Shown here piece by piece: positions 35,079 through 42,650 of a stretch of DNA of 64,000 nucleotides. The notes beneath the pieces were generated by a model. It was not told the DNA's origin. It did not search any database and was given only the letters and a program-made list of their open reading frames with translations. The DNA comes from Cellulomonas sp. S1-8 (GTDB lineage Bacteria > Actinomycetota > Actinomycetes > Actinomycetales > Cellulomonadaceae): NCBI RefSeq assembly GCF_026184235.1, contig NZ_CP110806.1, positions 2,542,001 through 2,606,000 of the forward strand, read 5' to 3'. Position 1 is the first letter of the stretch. Every line of letters begins with the position of its first letter. The translations under genes and the position numbers were made by a program.

Positions 35079-36713
35079 TCACACCGTCGCGTCGACCGTC
35101 CGCCGGCGACCGGACGGCCGTCGCCGCCCGCGCGTCAGCGCAGGCTCGTGCGCGTCGGTGGCCGCGGCGGGGGCAGCCACGCCGCTCGTGCGGTGCACCG
35201 GCCGGCGGGCGTACCCGGAGAACGTGTCGGTCCGCACGCGTCGGACGCCGGCCTCACGCAGGACGGCGCGCGCACGGCGCACGAGGTCCGGCGACCCGGA
35301 CACGTACCCGACGCGGCGGGACAGGTCCGACATCGCCGACTCGAGCGCCGCCGTGGTCAGGCGGCTGCCGCGGTGCCACGTCCAGCGCGGCGGCAGCCCC
35401 GGCACGGGGTCGGGCGACACGACGACGACCCGGGCGCGCGTGCGGGCCAGGCGTCGCACGTAGGGCGTCGGCATCCCCTCGGGGCACAGGAGCACCAGGA
35501 CCATGTCGCGCGGGCCCGCGTGCTCGATCTGGGCGACGAACGGCGTGACGCCGATCCCGCTCGCGACCATGACCACCGGCACCGTCGGGTCGTCCGGGAG
35601 CAGGAAGTCGCCACCGACGGTCGTCGCGCGCACCTTGGTCCCGACCGGCGCCGCCATGAGCGTGCGCTTGAACGCGGACGGCTTGCCGCGGACCGTGAAC
35701 GCGACCGCCACCGCGTCCCTGCCCGCGGGGACGAGCGAGAACACCCGTCGGCGCCCCCGCCCGTCGGGCCGCATGCGCCCGACGTCGAGCTCGACCCACT
35801 GGCCGGGCTGCCACCGCAGCGGACGCACGGGACGCAGCAGCACCTCGTGAGCGCCGGGCCCCGGCGTGGTGTGCCCGACGACGACGAGGCCGAGGGCGCG
35901 CGGTGCCGCGACGAGGGCGGTGACGAGGTTGGCCACGACGACGGCGAGCTCGGGGGACGTCGACAGCGGCCCGATCGCGAACGGCGTCGCCGCCAGCGCA
36001 CCGGCCACGACGGCCACCGCGATACGCGCCCGGCGGCGCGGCGCCTGCGTCAGCGGCTCGACGACCATGAACGCCGCTGCGAAGAGCACCGGGTGCGAGG
36101 CCAGGACGGTCGTCAGCGCGTCCAGCGGTGCGTCGCCCGACAGCACCAGCCGCGGGACCGTGAGCAGGACGTACGTCGCCACGTACGCGAGGCCGACGAC
36201 ACCGGTGCCCGTGCGTCGCAGGACCAGCGCACCCGCGACGAGGACGACGGGGGCGAGCGGCGGGGTCGCGACCCACCACACGGGTGCGGCGGTCCCGAGC
36301 GCGGGCGCGACGACGAGGCCCGCGACCAGGGCCGCCGCAGCGGCCGGGTTGAGCAGGTGGCGGCCGCGCGCCCGGACGACCACCTTGGACAGGCCGGCGG
36401 CCGCGCCGACCAGCCCGGCGCCGACCAGCGCCTCGACGGACAACGCGGGCCAGAGCAGGAGGGCGAGGATCAGCCCGGTGATGAGGGACGACTCGGCGTG
36501 CACGCGGACCCCGCTCACGGCGGTGCCGATCAGGCTGGTCAGGAGCGTGCCGACGGTCGCTGCTCCCGCGGTCGCCGCGAGCGCGGCGGGATCGACGTCG
36601 ACGAGGCCGACGTGGCCCAGCACGGCCGCCGCGACGTGCACCGCGAGCAGCGCCAGCGTCGCGACGCGGTACGACGCGGCCCGGCCGAGCAGCCGGTCGA
36701 GCGGCCCCGTCAC
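35079..36713 (-). CDS. Membrane flavin reductase: RnfD/NqrB-like domain fused to a ferredoxin-NADP-reductase-like domain
   Basis: About 544 residues. The N-terminal 300 form roughly eight to nine hydrophobic segments resembling NqrB/RnfD/DUF-type membrane flavoproteins (LITGLILALLLWPALS; HLLNPAAAAALVAG). The C-terminal part is an FAD/NAD(P)H reductase: QPGQWVELDV, FTVRGKPSAFKRTLM, VASGIGVTPFVAQIE and YVSGSPDLVRRAR. It would move electrons from cytosolic NAD(P)H across the membrane to the FMN lipoprotein. Start 36713 has GAGG 5 bases upstream; an alternative GTG at 36740 has GGAGG too close. Confidence 0.8.
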   Translation of the reverse strand: MTGPLDRLLGRAASYRVATLALLAVHVAAAVLGHVGLVDVDPAALAATAGAATVGTLLTSLIGTAVSGVRVHAESSLITGLILALLLWPALSVEALVGAGLVGAAAGLSKVVVRARGRHLLNPAAAAALVAGLVVAPALGTAAPVWWVATPPLAPVVLVAGALVLRRTGTGVVGLAYVATYVLLTVPRLVLSGDAPLDALTTVLASHPVLFAAAFMVVEPLTQAPRRRARIAVAVVAGALAATPFAIGPLSTSPELAVVVANLVTALVAAPRALGLVVVGHTTPGPGAHEVLLRPVRPLRWQPGQWVELDVGRMRPDGRGRRRVFSLVPAGRDAVAVAFTVRGKPSAFKRTLMAAPVGTKVRATTVGGDFLLPDDPTVPVVMVASGIGVTPFVAQIEHAGPRDMVLVLLCPEGMPTPYVRRLARTRARVVVVSPDPVPGLPPRWTWHRGSRLTTAALESAMSDLSRRVGYVSGSPDLVRRARAVLREAGVRRVRTDTFSGYARRPVHRTSGVAAPAAATDAHEPALTRGRRRPSGRRRTVDATV

Positions 36714-36761
36714 GGCAGCCTCGTCGGGGGCGGCGCGCACCCCTCCGGCGCGCCGGTCCGG

Positions 36762-37241
36762 TCAGGCGAGGGCCGCATCGCGCACCACCTGGTCGAGTGC
36801 CTCCATGAAGCCCGCGCCCGTCGACGACGAGCCCGCGAGCCGGTCCACCTCGACGTCCTGGAGCGGACGGCCGACGGCCCGGTCGACGACCGCGGACGCG
36901 AACCGCTCCTGGAACCGCAGCGACGTGGTGTTGGTGGCGGCGGGGTCGACGCGCAGAGCCTCGACGACCCCGTCGGCCAGGACCACGGTGACGTCGATGC
37001 GCTGCGGGCCGCCCGGCGTCTCGTAGCTGCCCGTCCCGGTGTACGTGCCGTCAGTGGTGGAGGCGGTGGCGCGGTCGCCGGCCGGGCGCTGCGCCGCGGT
37101 GCTCGTGGCGACGGGAGGCGGGTCGACCGGTGTCCCGGTGACGCACCCGGTCAGGGCGACGACGGCGCCCACGCCACCTGCCGTCCGCAACAGCGCGGAC
37201 GTGCGGGTCGCGGCAGGGCGCGGCGGACGTCGTGCGGGCAT
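36762..37241 (-). CDS. FMN-binding lipoprotein
   Basis: A 159-residue exported protein. The signal peptide ends in a lipobox LTGC with Cys33. The C-terminal half is an FMN_bind domain related to NqrC/RnfG (GTYTGTGSYETPGGPQRIDV, then EVDRLAGSSSTGAGFMEALD). The flavinylation motif, consensus D-x-x-S-G-A-T-x-T, reads DRLAGSSST, so the FMN-carrying residue would be Ser. ApbE and a membrane reductase follow in the same operon. GGAGGA precedes the ATG. Confidence 0.85.
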   Translation of the reverse strand: MPARRPPRPAATRTSALLRTAGGVGAVVALTGCVTGTPVDPPPVATSTAAQRPAGDRATASTTDGTYTGTGSYETPGGPQRIDVTVVLADGVVEALRVDPAATNTTSLRFQERFASAVVDRAVGRPLQDVEVDRLAGSSSTGAGFMEALDQVVRDAALA

Positions 37242-37304
37242 CGGCGTCCTCCGTGGTTGATGGACGCGGCGCCCTCGCGACGCGTCTCCCCCCGGAACAG
37301 GTCC

Positions 37305-37334
37305 TCACCGCCACACCGACCGTCCGGTGGGCAT
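37305..37334 (-). CDS. Putative leaderless leader peptide (9 aa) upstream of the flavin operon
   Basis: ATG CCC ACC GGA CGG TCG GTG TGG CGG TGA encodes MPTGRSVWR. TACGGT (37347-37342, minus strand) ends 7 bases before its ATG, the spacing of a leaderless start, and the frame closes 63 bases before the lipoprotein ATG. It could be a regulatory leader, or only a consequence of where transcription starts. Confidence 0.4.
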   Translation of the reverse strand: MPTGRSVWR

Positions 37335-37387
37335 GGGACGGACCGTAGCAAATCGGGCGGATCGCACAGCCCCACCCCTGGTCGCAC

Positions 37388-37397
37388 GAAACGTTTC
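37388..37397. promoter_or_regulatory. LacI-type palindrome upstream of the flavin operon
   Basis: CGAAACGTTTCA contains the perfect palindrome GAAACGTTTC, close to the common LacI-family operator TGAAACGTTTCA. It lies about 40 bases upstream of the predicted -10 for the flavin operon. The rest of the 240-base gap to DUF3145 shows nothing else. Confidence 0.45.
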
Positions 37398-37481
37398 AGC
37401 GACCGGTCCACCCGAACGAGGGGCGCCCGAACGGGGGCGCGGCGACGCTCGTGCCGGTCGCGACGCGCGCCCCGCCCGACC

Positions 37482-37982
37482 TCAGCCGACGCGGTGCAGC
37501 CAGCGCACGGGTGCACCCGCTCCGGCGTACCGGAACGGCTCAAGCTCGTCGTCCCAGGCCTGACCGAGAGCGAGGTCGAGCTCGGCGCGCAGACGCTCGG
37601 GGTCGGCGCCGTGCTCGAGCGCGGCCCTGATGCGGTCCTCGGGGACGACGACGTTGCCGTGGACGTCCGTGGCGGCGTGGAAGATCCCGAGCTCCGGGGT
37701 ATGGCTCCAGCGCGAGCCGTCGACACCGGAGCTGGGCTCCTCGGTCACCTCGTAGCGCAGGTGCGCCCAGCCGCGCAGGGCGGAGGCCAGGCGCGCACCC
37801 GTCCCGGGTGCGGCCTGCCACGACAGCTCCGCGCGGTAGAAGCTCGGGCCCGCCGGCTGGGGTGTCCAGTCCAGGCTGACGCGCGCGTCCAGCGCGTTGC
37901 CTGCCGCCCACTCGACGTGGGGGCACAGCGCGCGCGGCGCGGAGTGCACGAAAAGTACACCGCGGGTGATTGCACCGGCCAT
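37482..37982 (-). CDS. DUF3145 family protein
   Basis: A 166-residue actinobacteria-specific protein: TRGVLFVHSAPRALCPHVEW at the N-terminus, then FYRAELSWQAAPGTG, ELGIFHAATDVHGNVVVPED and QAWDDELEPFRYAGAG. GGGAGGA precedes the ATG. In Streptomyces relatives lie near acetyl-CoA carboxylase genes. Function unknown. Confidence 0.9.
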   Translation of the reverse strand: MAGAITRGVLFVHSAPRALCPHVEWAAGNALDARVSLDWTPQPAGPSFYRAELSWQAAPGTGARLASALRGWAHLRYEVTEEPSSGVDGSRWSHTPELGIFHAATDVHGNVVVPEDRIRAALEHGADPERLRAELDLALGQAWDDELEPFRYAGAGAPVRWLHRVG

Positions 37983-38136
37983 GTCGTCCTCCCGGATGGG
38001 ATCGAGGGTCGCCTTCCCCAACGACCTCGCCCTGCTCGGGAGCAGTCCAGACCTGGTACTGCAGCACGCGCGGCGTGCACGGCACAGGATGCCGCATGCA
38101 TCGCCGCAGGTCCAGCGACTCGCCAGACCGGATGGC

Positions 38137-38625
38137 CTACAACTGCTCGCGGATCGCGCGCATGGCCTTCTTGCGCACCGAGCGTTCGAGCCGGTCGAGG
38201 TAGAGCATGCCGTCGAGGTGGTCCACCTCGTGCTGCAGGCAGCGGGCCATCAGCTCGGTGCCCTCGACCACGACCTCGCGCCCGTCGAGGTCGGTCCCGA
38301 CGACGCGGGCGTACCAGGCCCGGTGCGTCGGGTACCAGAGCCCCGGCACCGAGAGGCAGCCCTCGTCGCCGTCCTGGTACTCGTCCTCGGACAGCTCGAC
38401 GATCGTCGGGTTGAGGACGTACCCGATCTCGTCGTCGATGTTCCAGGAGAACGCACGCAGGCCGACGCCGATCTGGTTCGCCGCCAGACCGGCACGGCCT
38501 TCCTGGTCCACGGTCTCGACGAGGTCCTCGACGAGGGAGCGGACCCGGTCGTCGATCGTCGTGATCGGGTCACAGGGGGTGCGCAGCACGGGGTCGCCGA
38601 CGATGCGGATCTCACGCAGGGCCAT
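38137..38625 (-). CDS. def: Peptide deformylase
   Basis: A 162-residue metalloenzyme that removes the N-formyl group from new proteins, before methionine aminopeptidase acts. All three family motifs are present: [17 protein letters not shown] and QHEVDHLDG, with the metal-binding Cys and two His. The C-terminal basic helix ([14 protein letters not shown]) is typical of actinobacterial Def. Confidence 0.95.
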   Translation of the reverse strand: MALREIRIVGDPVLRTPCDPITTIDDRVRSLVEDLVETVDQEGRAGLAANQIGVGLRAFSWNIDDEIGYVLNPTIVELSEDEYQDGDEGCLSVPGLWYPTHRAWYARVVGTDLDGREVVVEGTELMARCLQHEVDHLDGMLYLDRLERSVRKKAMRAIREQL

Positions 38626-38708
38626 GACCCGATCCTTTCATGTCGCGCCCGTCCGACGAGCCCGCGACCACCCCGCACCGGGCAGCCGGACCCGTCCGGG
38701 CACAGCAC

Positions 38709-38741
38709 GATGCCGGTGGTGACCAGGTCACCACCGGCATC
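38709..38741 (-). terminator. Hairpin terminator after bldC (distal)
   Basis: GATGCCGGTGGTGACC and its exact complement flank a single A; the real loop is about 7 bases. It lies between bldC and def, which are on the same strand. Confidence 0.75.
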
Positions 38742-38753
38742 GGCGTCGTTCGA

Positions 38754-38774
38754 CGCGTCGTCATCGACGACGCG
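38754..38774 (-). terminator. Hairpin terminator after bldC (proximal)
   Basis: CGCGTCGTC-ATC-GACGACGCG forms a 9-bp stem starting 4 bases after the bldC stop. With the next hairpin it makes a tandem terminator, separating the riboswitch-controlled bldC from def. Confidence 0.65.
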
Positions 38775-38777
38775 AGA

Positions 38778-39002
38778 TCACTCCCCGGCGCGCTGCTGCG
38801 GGACGCCGGTGAGGAGCGAGCGGACCTCGGCCTCGTGGAAGCGGCGGTGCCCCCCGAGCGTGCGGACCGCGGAGAGCTTGCCGGCCTGGGCCCAGCGCGT
38901 CACCGTCTTGGGGTCGACGCGGAACAGCACCGCAACCTCACCCGGGGTGAGCAGAGCGCCCTGCGAGAGGGGAGCCTCGGTGACAGACGTGTGAACAGCC
39001 AT
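38778..39002 (-). CDS. bldC: BldC-family DNA-binding regulator
   Basis: A 74-residue MerR-like winged-helix protein consisting of one DNA-binding domain: LLTPGEVAVLFRVDPKTVTR, then WAQAGKLSAVRTLGGHRRFH. This matches Streptomyces BldC, which controls the timing of morphological development. The ATG is preceded by AAGGAG. Its leader folds as a c-di-GMP-I riboswitch ending directly at that ribosome site, so translation, or transcript elongation, is probably controlled by c-di-GMP. Confidence 0.93.
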   Translation of the reverse strand: MAVHTSVTEAPLSQGALLTPGEVAVLFRVDPKTVTRWAQAGKLSAVRTLGGHRRFHEAEVRSLLTGVPQQRAGE

Positions 39003-39016
39003 GGCTGGTACTCCTT

Positions 39017-39100
39017 CGTCGTTCGGTAGCTCGGCTGGCCCAGTAGGCCCCGTGGCTTTGCGTCCCCACCTTGCGGCGGGTTTGCCGTTTGTCGCTGACG
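39017..39100 (-). promoter_or_regulatory. Cyclic di-GMP-I (GEMM) riboswitch in the bldC leader
   Basis: Read on the minus strand, the leader contains GGCAAACC, a 6-bp hairpin CCCGCC-GCAA-GGUGGG with a GNRA tetraloop, then GGGACGCAAAGCC, and later GCUACCGA. This is the order and spacing of the c-di-GMP class I aptamer (Vc2: GGCAAACC, GAAA hairpin, GGGACGCAAAGCC, GGUUACCGA). The outer CGTC (39100-39097) can pair with GACG (39020-39017), directly next to the AAGGAG ribosome site at 39016-39011. A promoter ends just before it. The P3 arm is shorter than in Vc2. Confidence 0.87.
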
Positions 39101-39106
39101 TCTTCG

Positions 39107-39135
39107 ACTATGCCCCAATCTGGACAAGCGTGCAA
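39107..39135 (-). promoter_or_regulatory. Sigma-70-type promoter of bldC
   Basis: Minus-strand TTGCAC (39135-39130), a 17-base spacer, then CATAGT (39112-39107). Initiation about 7 bases on, near 39100, would begin the RNA at the 5' edge of the riboswitch. Confidence 0.75.
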
Positions 39136-39176
39136 GAACCGCCGCCATGCCAGATCTGTCCGGAGCGGGTGAAAAG

Positions 39177-39953
39177 TCACAGCCTGCCGAACCGGGACCT
39201 AACACCGCAGTACCCACCGAAAGCGACGAGGCCCGCCGCGACCAGCATCAGCAGGACCGGGCCGGCCGGGGCATCCCGCAGGGTCTGCAGGGCACCGTCG
39301 AGACCGGTCGCCTCCTGCGGGTTCGCATTGGTCGCGGCGACGACGAAGAGCACGCCGACGATCGTCAGCGCCACACCCTTGGCCGCGTACCCCACCACGC
39401 CCGCCATGCGGGCGACGCGGCCCGCCGTGCCGGTCGGCAGCCGGTGCAGGTCCTCGAGGAACTTCTTCGTCAGGCCCTTGTAGACGTGGTAAACCCCGAC
39501 GACGACGACACCCACCCCCACGGCGCCGACGAGCAGCCGCCCGCCCGGCGCCTGCATGAGCGTCGCCGTGGTGCTCGACGTCTGCCCGCCGCTCGACCCG
39601 CCCTGCAGCACCGTGTACGCGGCGGCCGCCAGCGCCAGGTAGATCACGGCCTTGGCGCCCGCCTTGACCCGGTCCGACGTCTCACCCGCCGCACCGCTCA
39701 GCGCGGCCGCCGCCTGCCAGGCGCCGAGCGCGACGAAGGCGACGACGCTGACCCAGAGCACCCCGGCCCCGAAGGGCGTGGCGGCGATCGCCGAGAACGC
39801 CCCGGACTCGTCGGCGCTGCCGCTCGACGAGCCGAGCGCGAGCTGTGCCGCGAGCACGCCGATCAGCACGTGCACCAGACCGCTGGCGGCGTAGCCCGCG
39901 CGTGCTCCCAGCTCCCATGCGCCCTGCGGGGACCTCGTCGCGACCGTGGCCAT
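39177..39953 (-). CDS. DUF1206 family membrane protein
   Basis: A 258-residue protein with six hydrophobic segments arranged as three related pairs (ARAGYAASGLVHVLIGVLAA; RVKAGAKAVIYLALAAAAYT; RMAGVVGYAAKGVALTIVGV), the DUF1206 triplicate. GAGGAGGTGA precedes the ATG. Function unknown. It is divergent from the DGPF/ECF pair; the 233 bases between hold no other gene. Confidence 0.88.
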   Translation of the reverse strand: MATVATRSPQGAWELGARAGYAASGLVHVLIGVLAAQLALGSSSGSADESGAFSAIAATPFGAGVLWVSVVAFVALGAWQAAAALSGAAGETSDRVKAGAKAVIYLALAAAAYTVLQGGSSGGQTSSTTATLMQAPGGRLLVGAVGVGVVVVGVYHVYKGLTKKFLEDLHRLPTGTAGRVARMAGVVGYAAKGVALTIVGVLFVVAATNANPQEATGLDGALQTLRDAPAGPVLLMLVAAGLVAFGGYCGVRSRFGRL

Positions 39954-40186
39954 GTCACCTCCTCGACGTGGGCCCCTCCCCCTCCGACGTGCGCCGGTGC
40001 CCGCAGAGATCGTGGCAGCGCTCGGCGGGTTCGGCATCCGGAGGAGCGTGGCCCGCCGGGTGTCGATCGGTGCCGCGCGAGATCGTCATGACGACGACGG
40101 GGTCCGACGCCCCGACCGCGGACCGCCCGGCGGCCGCGCCCTACCCTGTCGACGAGGTCGGCACGCACGGTCCCCAGGAGGACGTC

Positions 40187-40564
40187 ATGCGCTACACCCT
40201 GCTGCTGCACTACCCCGAGATGAGCCCCGAGGAGCTCGGGCCCGAGGGCATCGAGTATGGGCAGCGCGCCTTCACCGCCTACGCCGCGACGCTGCAGGCC
40301 GCCGGCGTCCTCGTGGCGGGCGAGGTCCTGCAGCCGTCCGTCGCCACCACCACGGTGCGCACCGTGGACGGCGTCCTGCAGGTGCAGGACGGTCCGTTCG
40401 CCGACACCAAGGAGCAGCTCGGCGGCACGTTCGTCATCGACGTCCCGGACCTGGACGCGGCACTGGAGTGGGCGCGGCGGGCGCCGTCGACGGACTGGGG
40501 TCCGGTCGAGGTCCGGCCCGGCGCGCTGCACACCGTCGACGGCGTGTGGATGCCGAGCGCGTGA
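40187..40564 (+). CDS. YciI-like DGPF-domain protein paired with an ECF42 sigma factor
   Basis: A 125-residue protein beginning MRYTLLLHYPEMSPEE with the hallmark VQDGPFADTKEQLGG. DGPF proteins are conserved neighbours and regulon members of ECF42 sigma factors. AGGAGG precedes the ATG, and the stop overlaps the sigma-factor start in GTGA. Biochemical role unknown. Confidence 0.9.
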   Translation: MRYTLLLHYPEMSPEELGPEGIEYGQRAFTAYAATLQAAGVLVAGEVLQPSVATTTVRTVDGVLQVQDGPFADTKEQLGGTFVIDVPDLDAALEWARRAPSTDWGPVEVRPGALHTVDGVWMPSA

Positions 40565-41799
40565 GCGTCGACGAGGCCCGGGCGGCGGCCGAGCGCGCCG
40601 CCCGGGACTCGTACGGCCGTCTGCTGGCGCTGCTCGCCGCCGCCGCGGGCGACCTGGCCCTCGCCGAGGACGCTCTCGCCACGGCCTTCGAGCAGGCGCT
40701 GCGCACGTGGCCGGACTCCGGTGTGCCGCGCAACCCCGACGGCTGGCTGCTCACCGTGGCCCGGCACCGCATCCGCGACGTCTGGCGCTCCGCGGCGCAC
40801 CGCACGTCCGCCCCGCTGGACGACGACGTCGTGGACGCCGCGGCGGCGGACCCGCTCGCCGACGTCGACCCCGACGCCGTCCCGGACCGCCGCCTCGCGC
40901 TGCTGCTGGTGTGCGCGCACCCTGCGATCGCGCCCGAGGTCCGCACGCCGCTGATGCTGCAGACCGTGCTGGGCCTGGAGGCCGCACAGGTCGCGCGGCT
41001 GTTCTCGGTGCCGCCGGCGACGATGGCGCAACGCCTCGTGCGCGCCAAGCGCCGCATCGCCACGGCCCGCATCCCCTTCGTGCTGCCGGACCGGTCGGTG
41101 CTGGTCGAGCGTCTGCCGGCCGTCCTCGAGGCCGTGTACGGCGCGGCCGCGGCGACGTGGCGGCAGGACGGGCGCGGCCTCGCGGGCGAGGCGCAGCACC
41201 TGGCGGTCGTGCTCGCGGCGCTGCTGGACGACGACCCGGAGGCGTGGGCCCTGGCGGCGCTGGTCACGTTCGCGCTGGCGCGCCGCCGCCCCGGCCCGTT
41301 CGTCCCGCTGGACGAGCAGGACGCGAGCACGTGGCGCGGCGACCTGATCGCGGAGGGCGAGGCGTACCTGCGTCGCTCCGAGCGGCCCGGCGTGCCCGGC
41401 CGGTTCCGCCTGGAGGCGGCCGTCCAGGCCGTGCACTGCGACCGGCGCCGCACCGGGACCACCGACTGGTCCGCGCTGCGCACGCTGTACCTCGCCCTCG
41501 ACGCCGTGGCCCCCAGCCTCGGGGCGCGCGTCGCGCTGGCCGTCGTCGTGGGTCGGCTCGACGGTCCGGATGCCGGCCTGGCGGCCCTCCCTCCTCAGCC
41601 CGACCCGGCGTTCCAGCCGTGGTGGGCGGCGCGCGCGGCCCTGCTGGTGAGCGCGGGCCGGCGCGGCGACGCGGCGACGGCCTACCGGCGGGCGGCCGAG
41701 CTCGCGGACGACGCGGACGTGCGCACGTACCTGCTCGCGCGGGCCGACGACGGTCCCCCGGCCCCGACGTCTCCGCAGATCAGCGACCCGCTCCGGTAG
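40561..41799 (+). CDS. ECF42-type RNA polymerase sigma factor with long C-terminal extension
   Basis: A 412-residue sigma factor. Sigma region 2 covers residues 10-80 (DLALAEDALATAFEQALRTW, NPDGWLLTVARHRIRDVWR) and region 4 residues 115-170 (TPLMLQTVLGLEAAQVARLF, VPPATMAQRLVRAKRRI). The remaining 230 residues form a helical, TPR-like C-terminal extension (DUF6596 type), which in ECF42 factors is required for activity and replaces an anti-sigma factor. Overlap with the DGPF gene indicates co-translation. Confidence 0.92.
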   Translation: MSVDEARAAAERAARDSYGRLLALLAAAAGDLALAEDALATAFEQALRTWPDSGVPRNPDGWLLTVARHRIRDVWRSAAHRTSAPLDDDVVDAAAADPLADVDPDAVPDRRLALLLVCAHPAIAPEVRTPLMLQTVLGLEAAQVARLFSVPPATMAQRLVRAKRRIATARIPFVLPDRSVLVERLPAVLEAVYGAAAATWRQDGRGLAGEAQHLAVVLAALLDDDPEAWALAALVTFALARRRPGPFVPLDEQDASTWRGDLIAEGEAYLRRSERPGVPGRFRLEAAVQAVHCDRRRTGTTDWSALRTLYLALDAVAPSLGARVALAVVVGRLDGPDAGLAALPPQPDPAFQPWWAARAALLVSAGRRGDAATAYRRAAELADDADVRTYLLARADDGPPAPTSPQISDPLR

Positions 41800-41814
41800 C
41801 GTGCTCGGCAGCAG

Positions 41815-41888
41815 GGGCCAGTAGCTCAGTCGGTCAGAGCAGCGGACTCATAATCCGTCGGTCGTGGGTTCAAGCCCCACCTGGCCCA
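41815..41888 (+). tRNA. tRNA with CAT anticodon (elongator Met or Ile2)
   Basis: A 74-base cloverleaf: GGGCCAG acceptor pairing with CTGGCCC, anticodon loop CTCATAA, T-arm GTGGG-TTCAAGC-CCCAC. The CAT anticodon is shared by elongator tRNA-Met and the lysidine-modified tRNA-Ile2. C4-G69 and C5-G68 pairs, used by TilS to recognise Ile2, are present and tilt the call toward Ile2. No 3' CCA is encoded. Confidence 0.93.
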
Positions 41889-41935
41889 CCGACTCCCGGC
41901 GTGCGTCCCCGGGCACCCGCCTCTAGGGTCTCGCC

Positions 41936-42637
41936 ATGCGCGCCGCCCCCGTCCGTCGTCGTGCGTTGCTGCACGCCGCCGCGTTCGGCGCCGCGGTCGT
42001 GCTCCCGGTCGTCGCGCTGGCCGTCGTCGTGCGCGGCGGGTCCGGCGCGGTCGTGACGTTCGACGAGGCCGTCGTGCGCGCCGCCACGGACCTGACGCGG
42101 GAGTCGGACGCGCTGCGGACCGCGCTGATCGCCTGGCAGGAGGCGGCCGCGGCCCGGTGGGTGAACCTGATCCTGGTCCCGGTGGTGTGCGTCTGGGCGT
42201 GGCGCCGGCACGGTCTGGGCGACCGCGCGCTCTGGGCGGCAGGGACGGTCGCCGCGGGGTGGGTCCTGCAGCTCGCCGCCAAGGGGATCGTTCAGCGCGC
42301 GCGTCCCGTGATCGAGGACGCCGTGGCCCGCGCGCCCGGCTCGAGCTTCCCGTCCGGCCACGCGACGAACGCCTCGGTCGTCGCCGTGACGCTGACGCTG
42401 CTGGTGTGGCCGGTGCTGGGCCGCCGGGGGCGGGTCGTGGTGCCGGCGGCGGCCGTCGCGTTCGTGCTGCTCACGGCCGCGGACCGCGTGCTGCTCGGCG
42501 TGCACTACCCGTCCGACGTCGTGGGCGGTGTGCTGCTCGGCGCGGCGATCGCCGGTGCGTCGTACGTCGGCTACCGCCGGACCGCGGCCGGCACCCCGAT
42601 CGACGACCAGCTCGACCCGACCGGCTCCACCCCCTGA
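41936..42637 (+). CDS. PAP2-family phosphatase
   Basis: A 233-residue membrane phosphatase. The three PAP2 motifs are present: KGIVQRARP, PSGHATN, and ADRVLLGVHYPSDV with the catalytic His. About five hydrophobic segments. TAGGGT at 41924-41929 ends 6 bases before the ATG, predicting a leaderless mRNA. Lipid pyrophosphates such as undecaprenyl pyrophosphate are plausible substrates. A second PAP2 gene follows 13 bases later. Confidence 0.9.
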   Translation: MRAAPVRRRALLHAAAFGAAVVLPVVALAVVVRGGSGAVVTFDEAVVRAATDLTRESDALRTALIAWQEAAAARWVNLILVPVVCVWAWRRHGLGDRALWAAGTVAAGWVLQLAAKGIVQRARPVIEDAVARAPGSSFPSGHATNASVVAVTLTLLVWPVLGRRGRVVVPAAAVAFVLLTAADRVLLGVHYPSDVVGGVLLGAAIAGASYVGYRRTAAGTPIDDQLDPTGSTP

Positions 42638-42650
42638 CACCGGAGGACAC

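Noticed and set aside
34773..38414. A 1213-codon plus-strand frame
   Set aside because: It runs antisense through apbE, the flavin reductase, the lipoprotein and DUF3145, all of which have clear motifs.
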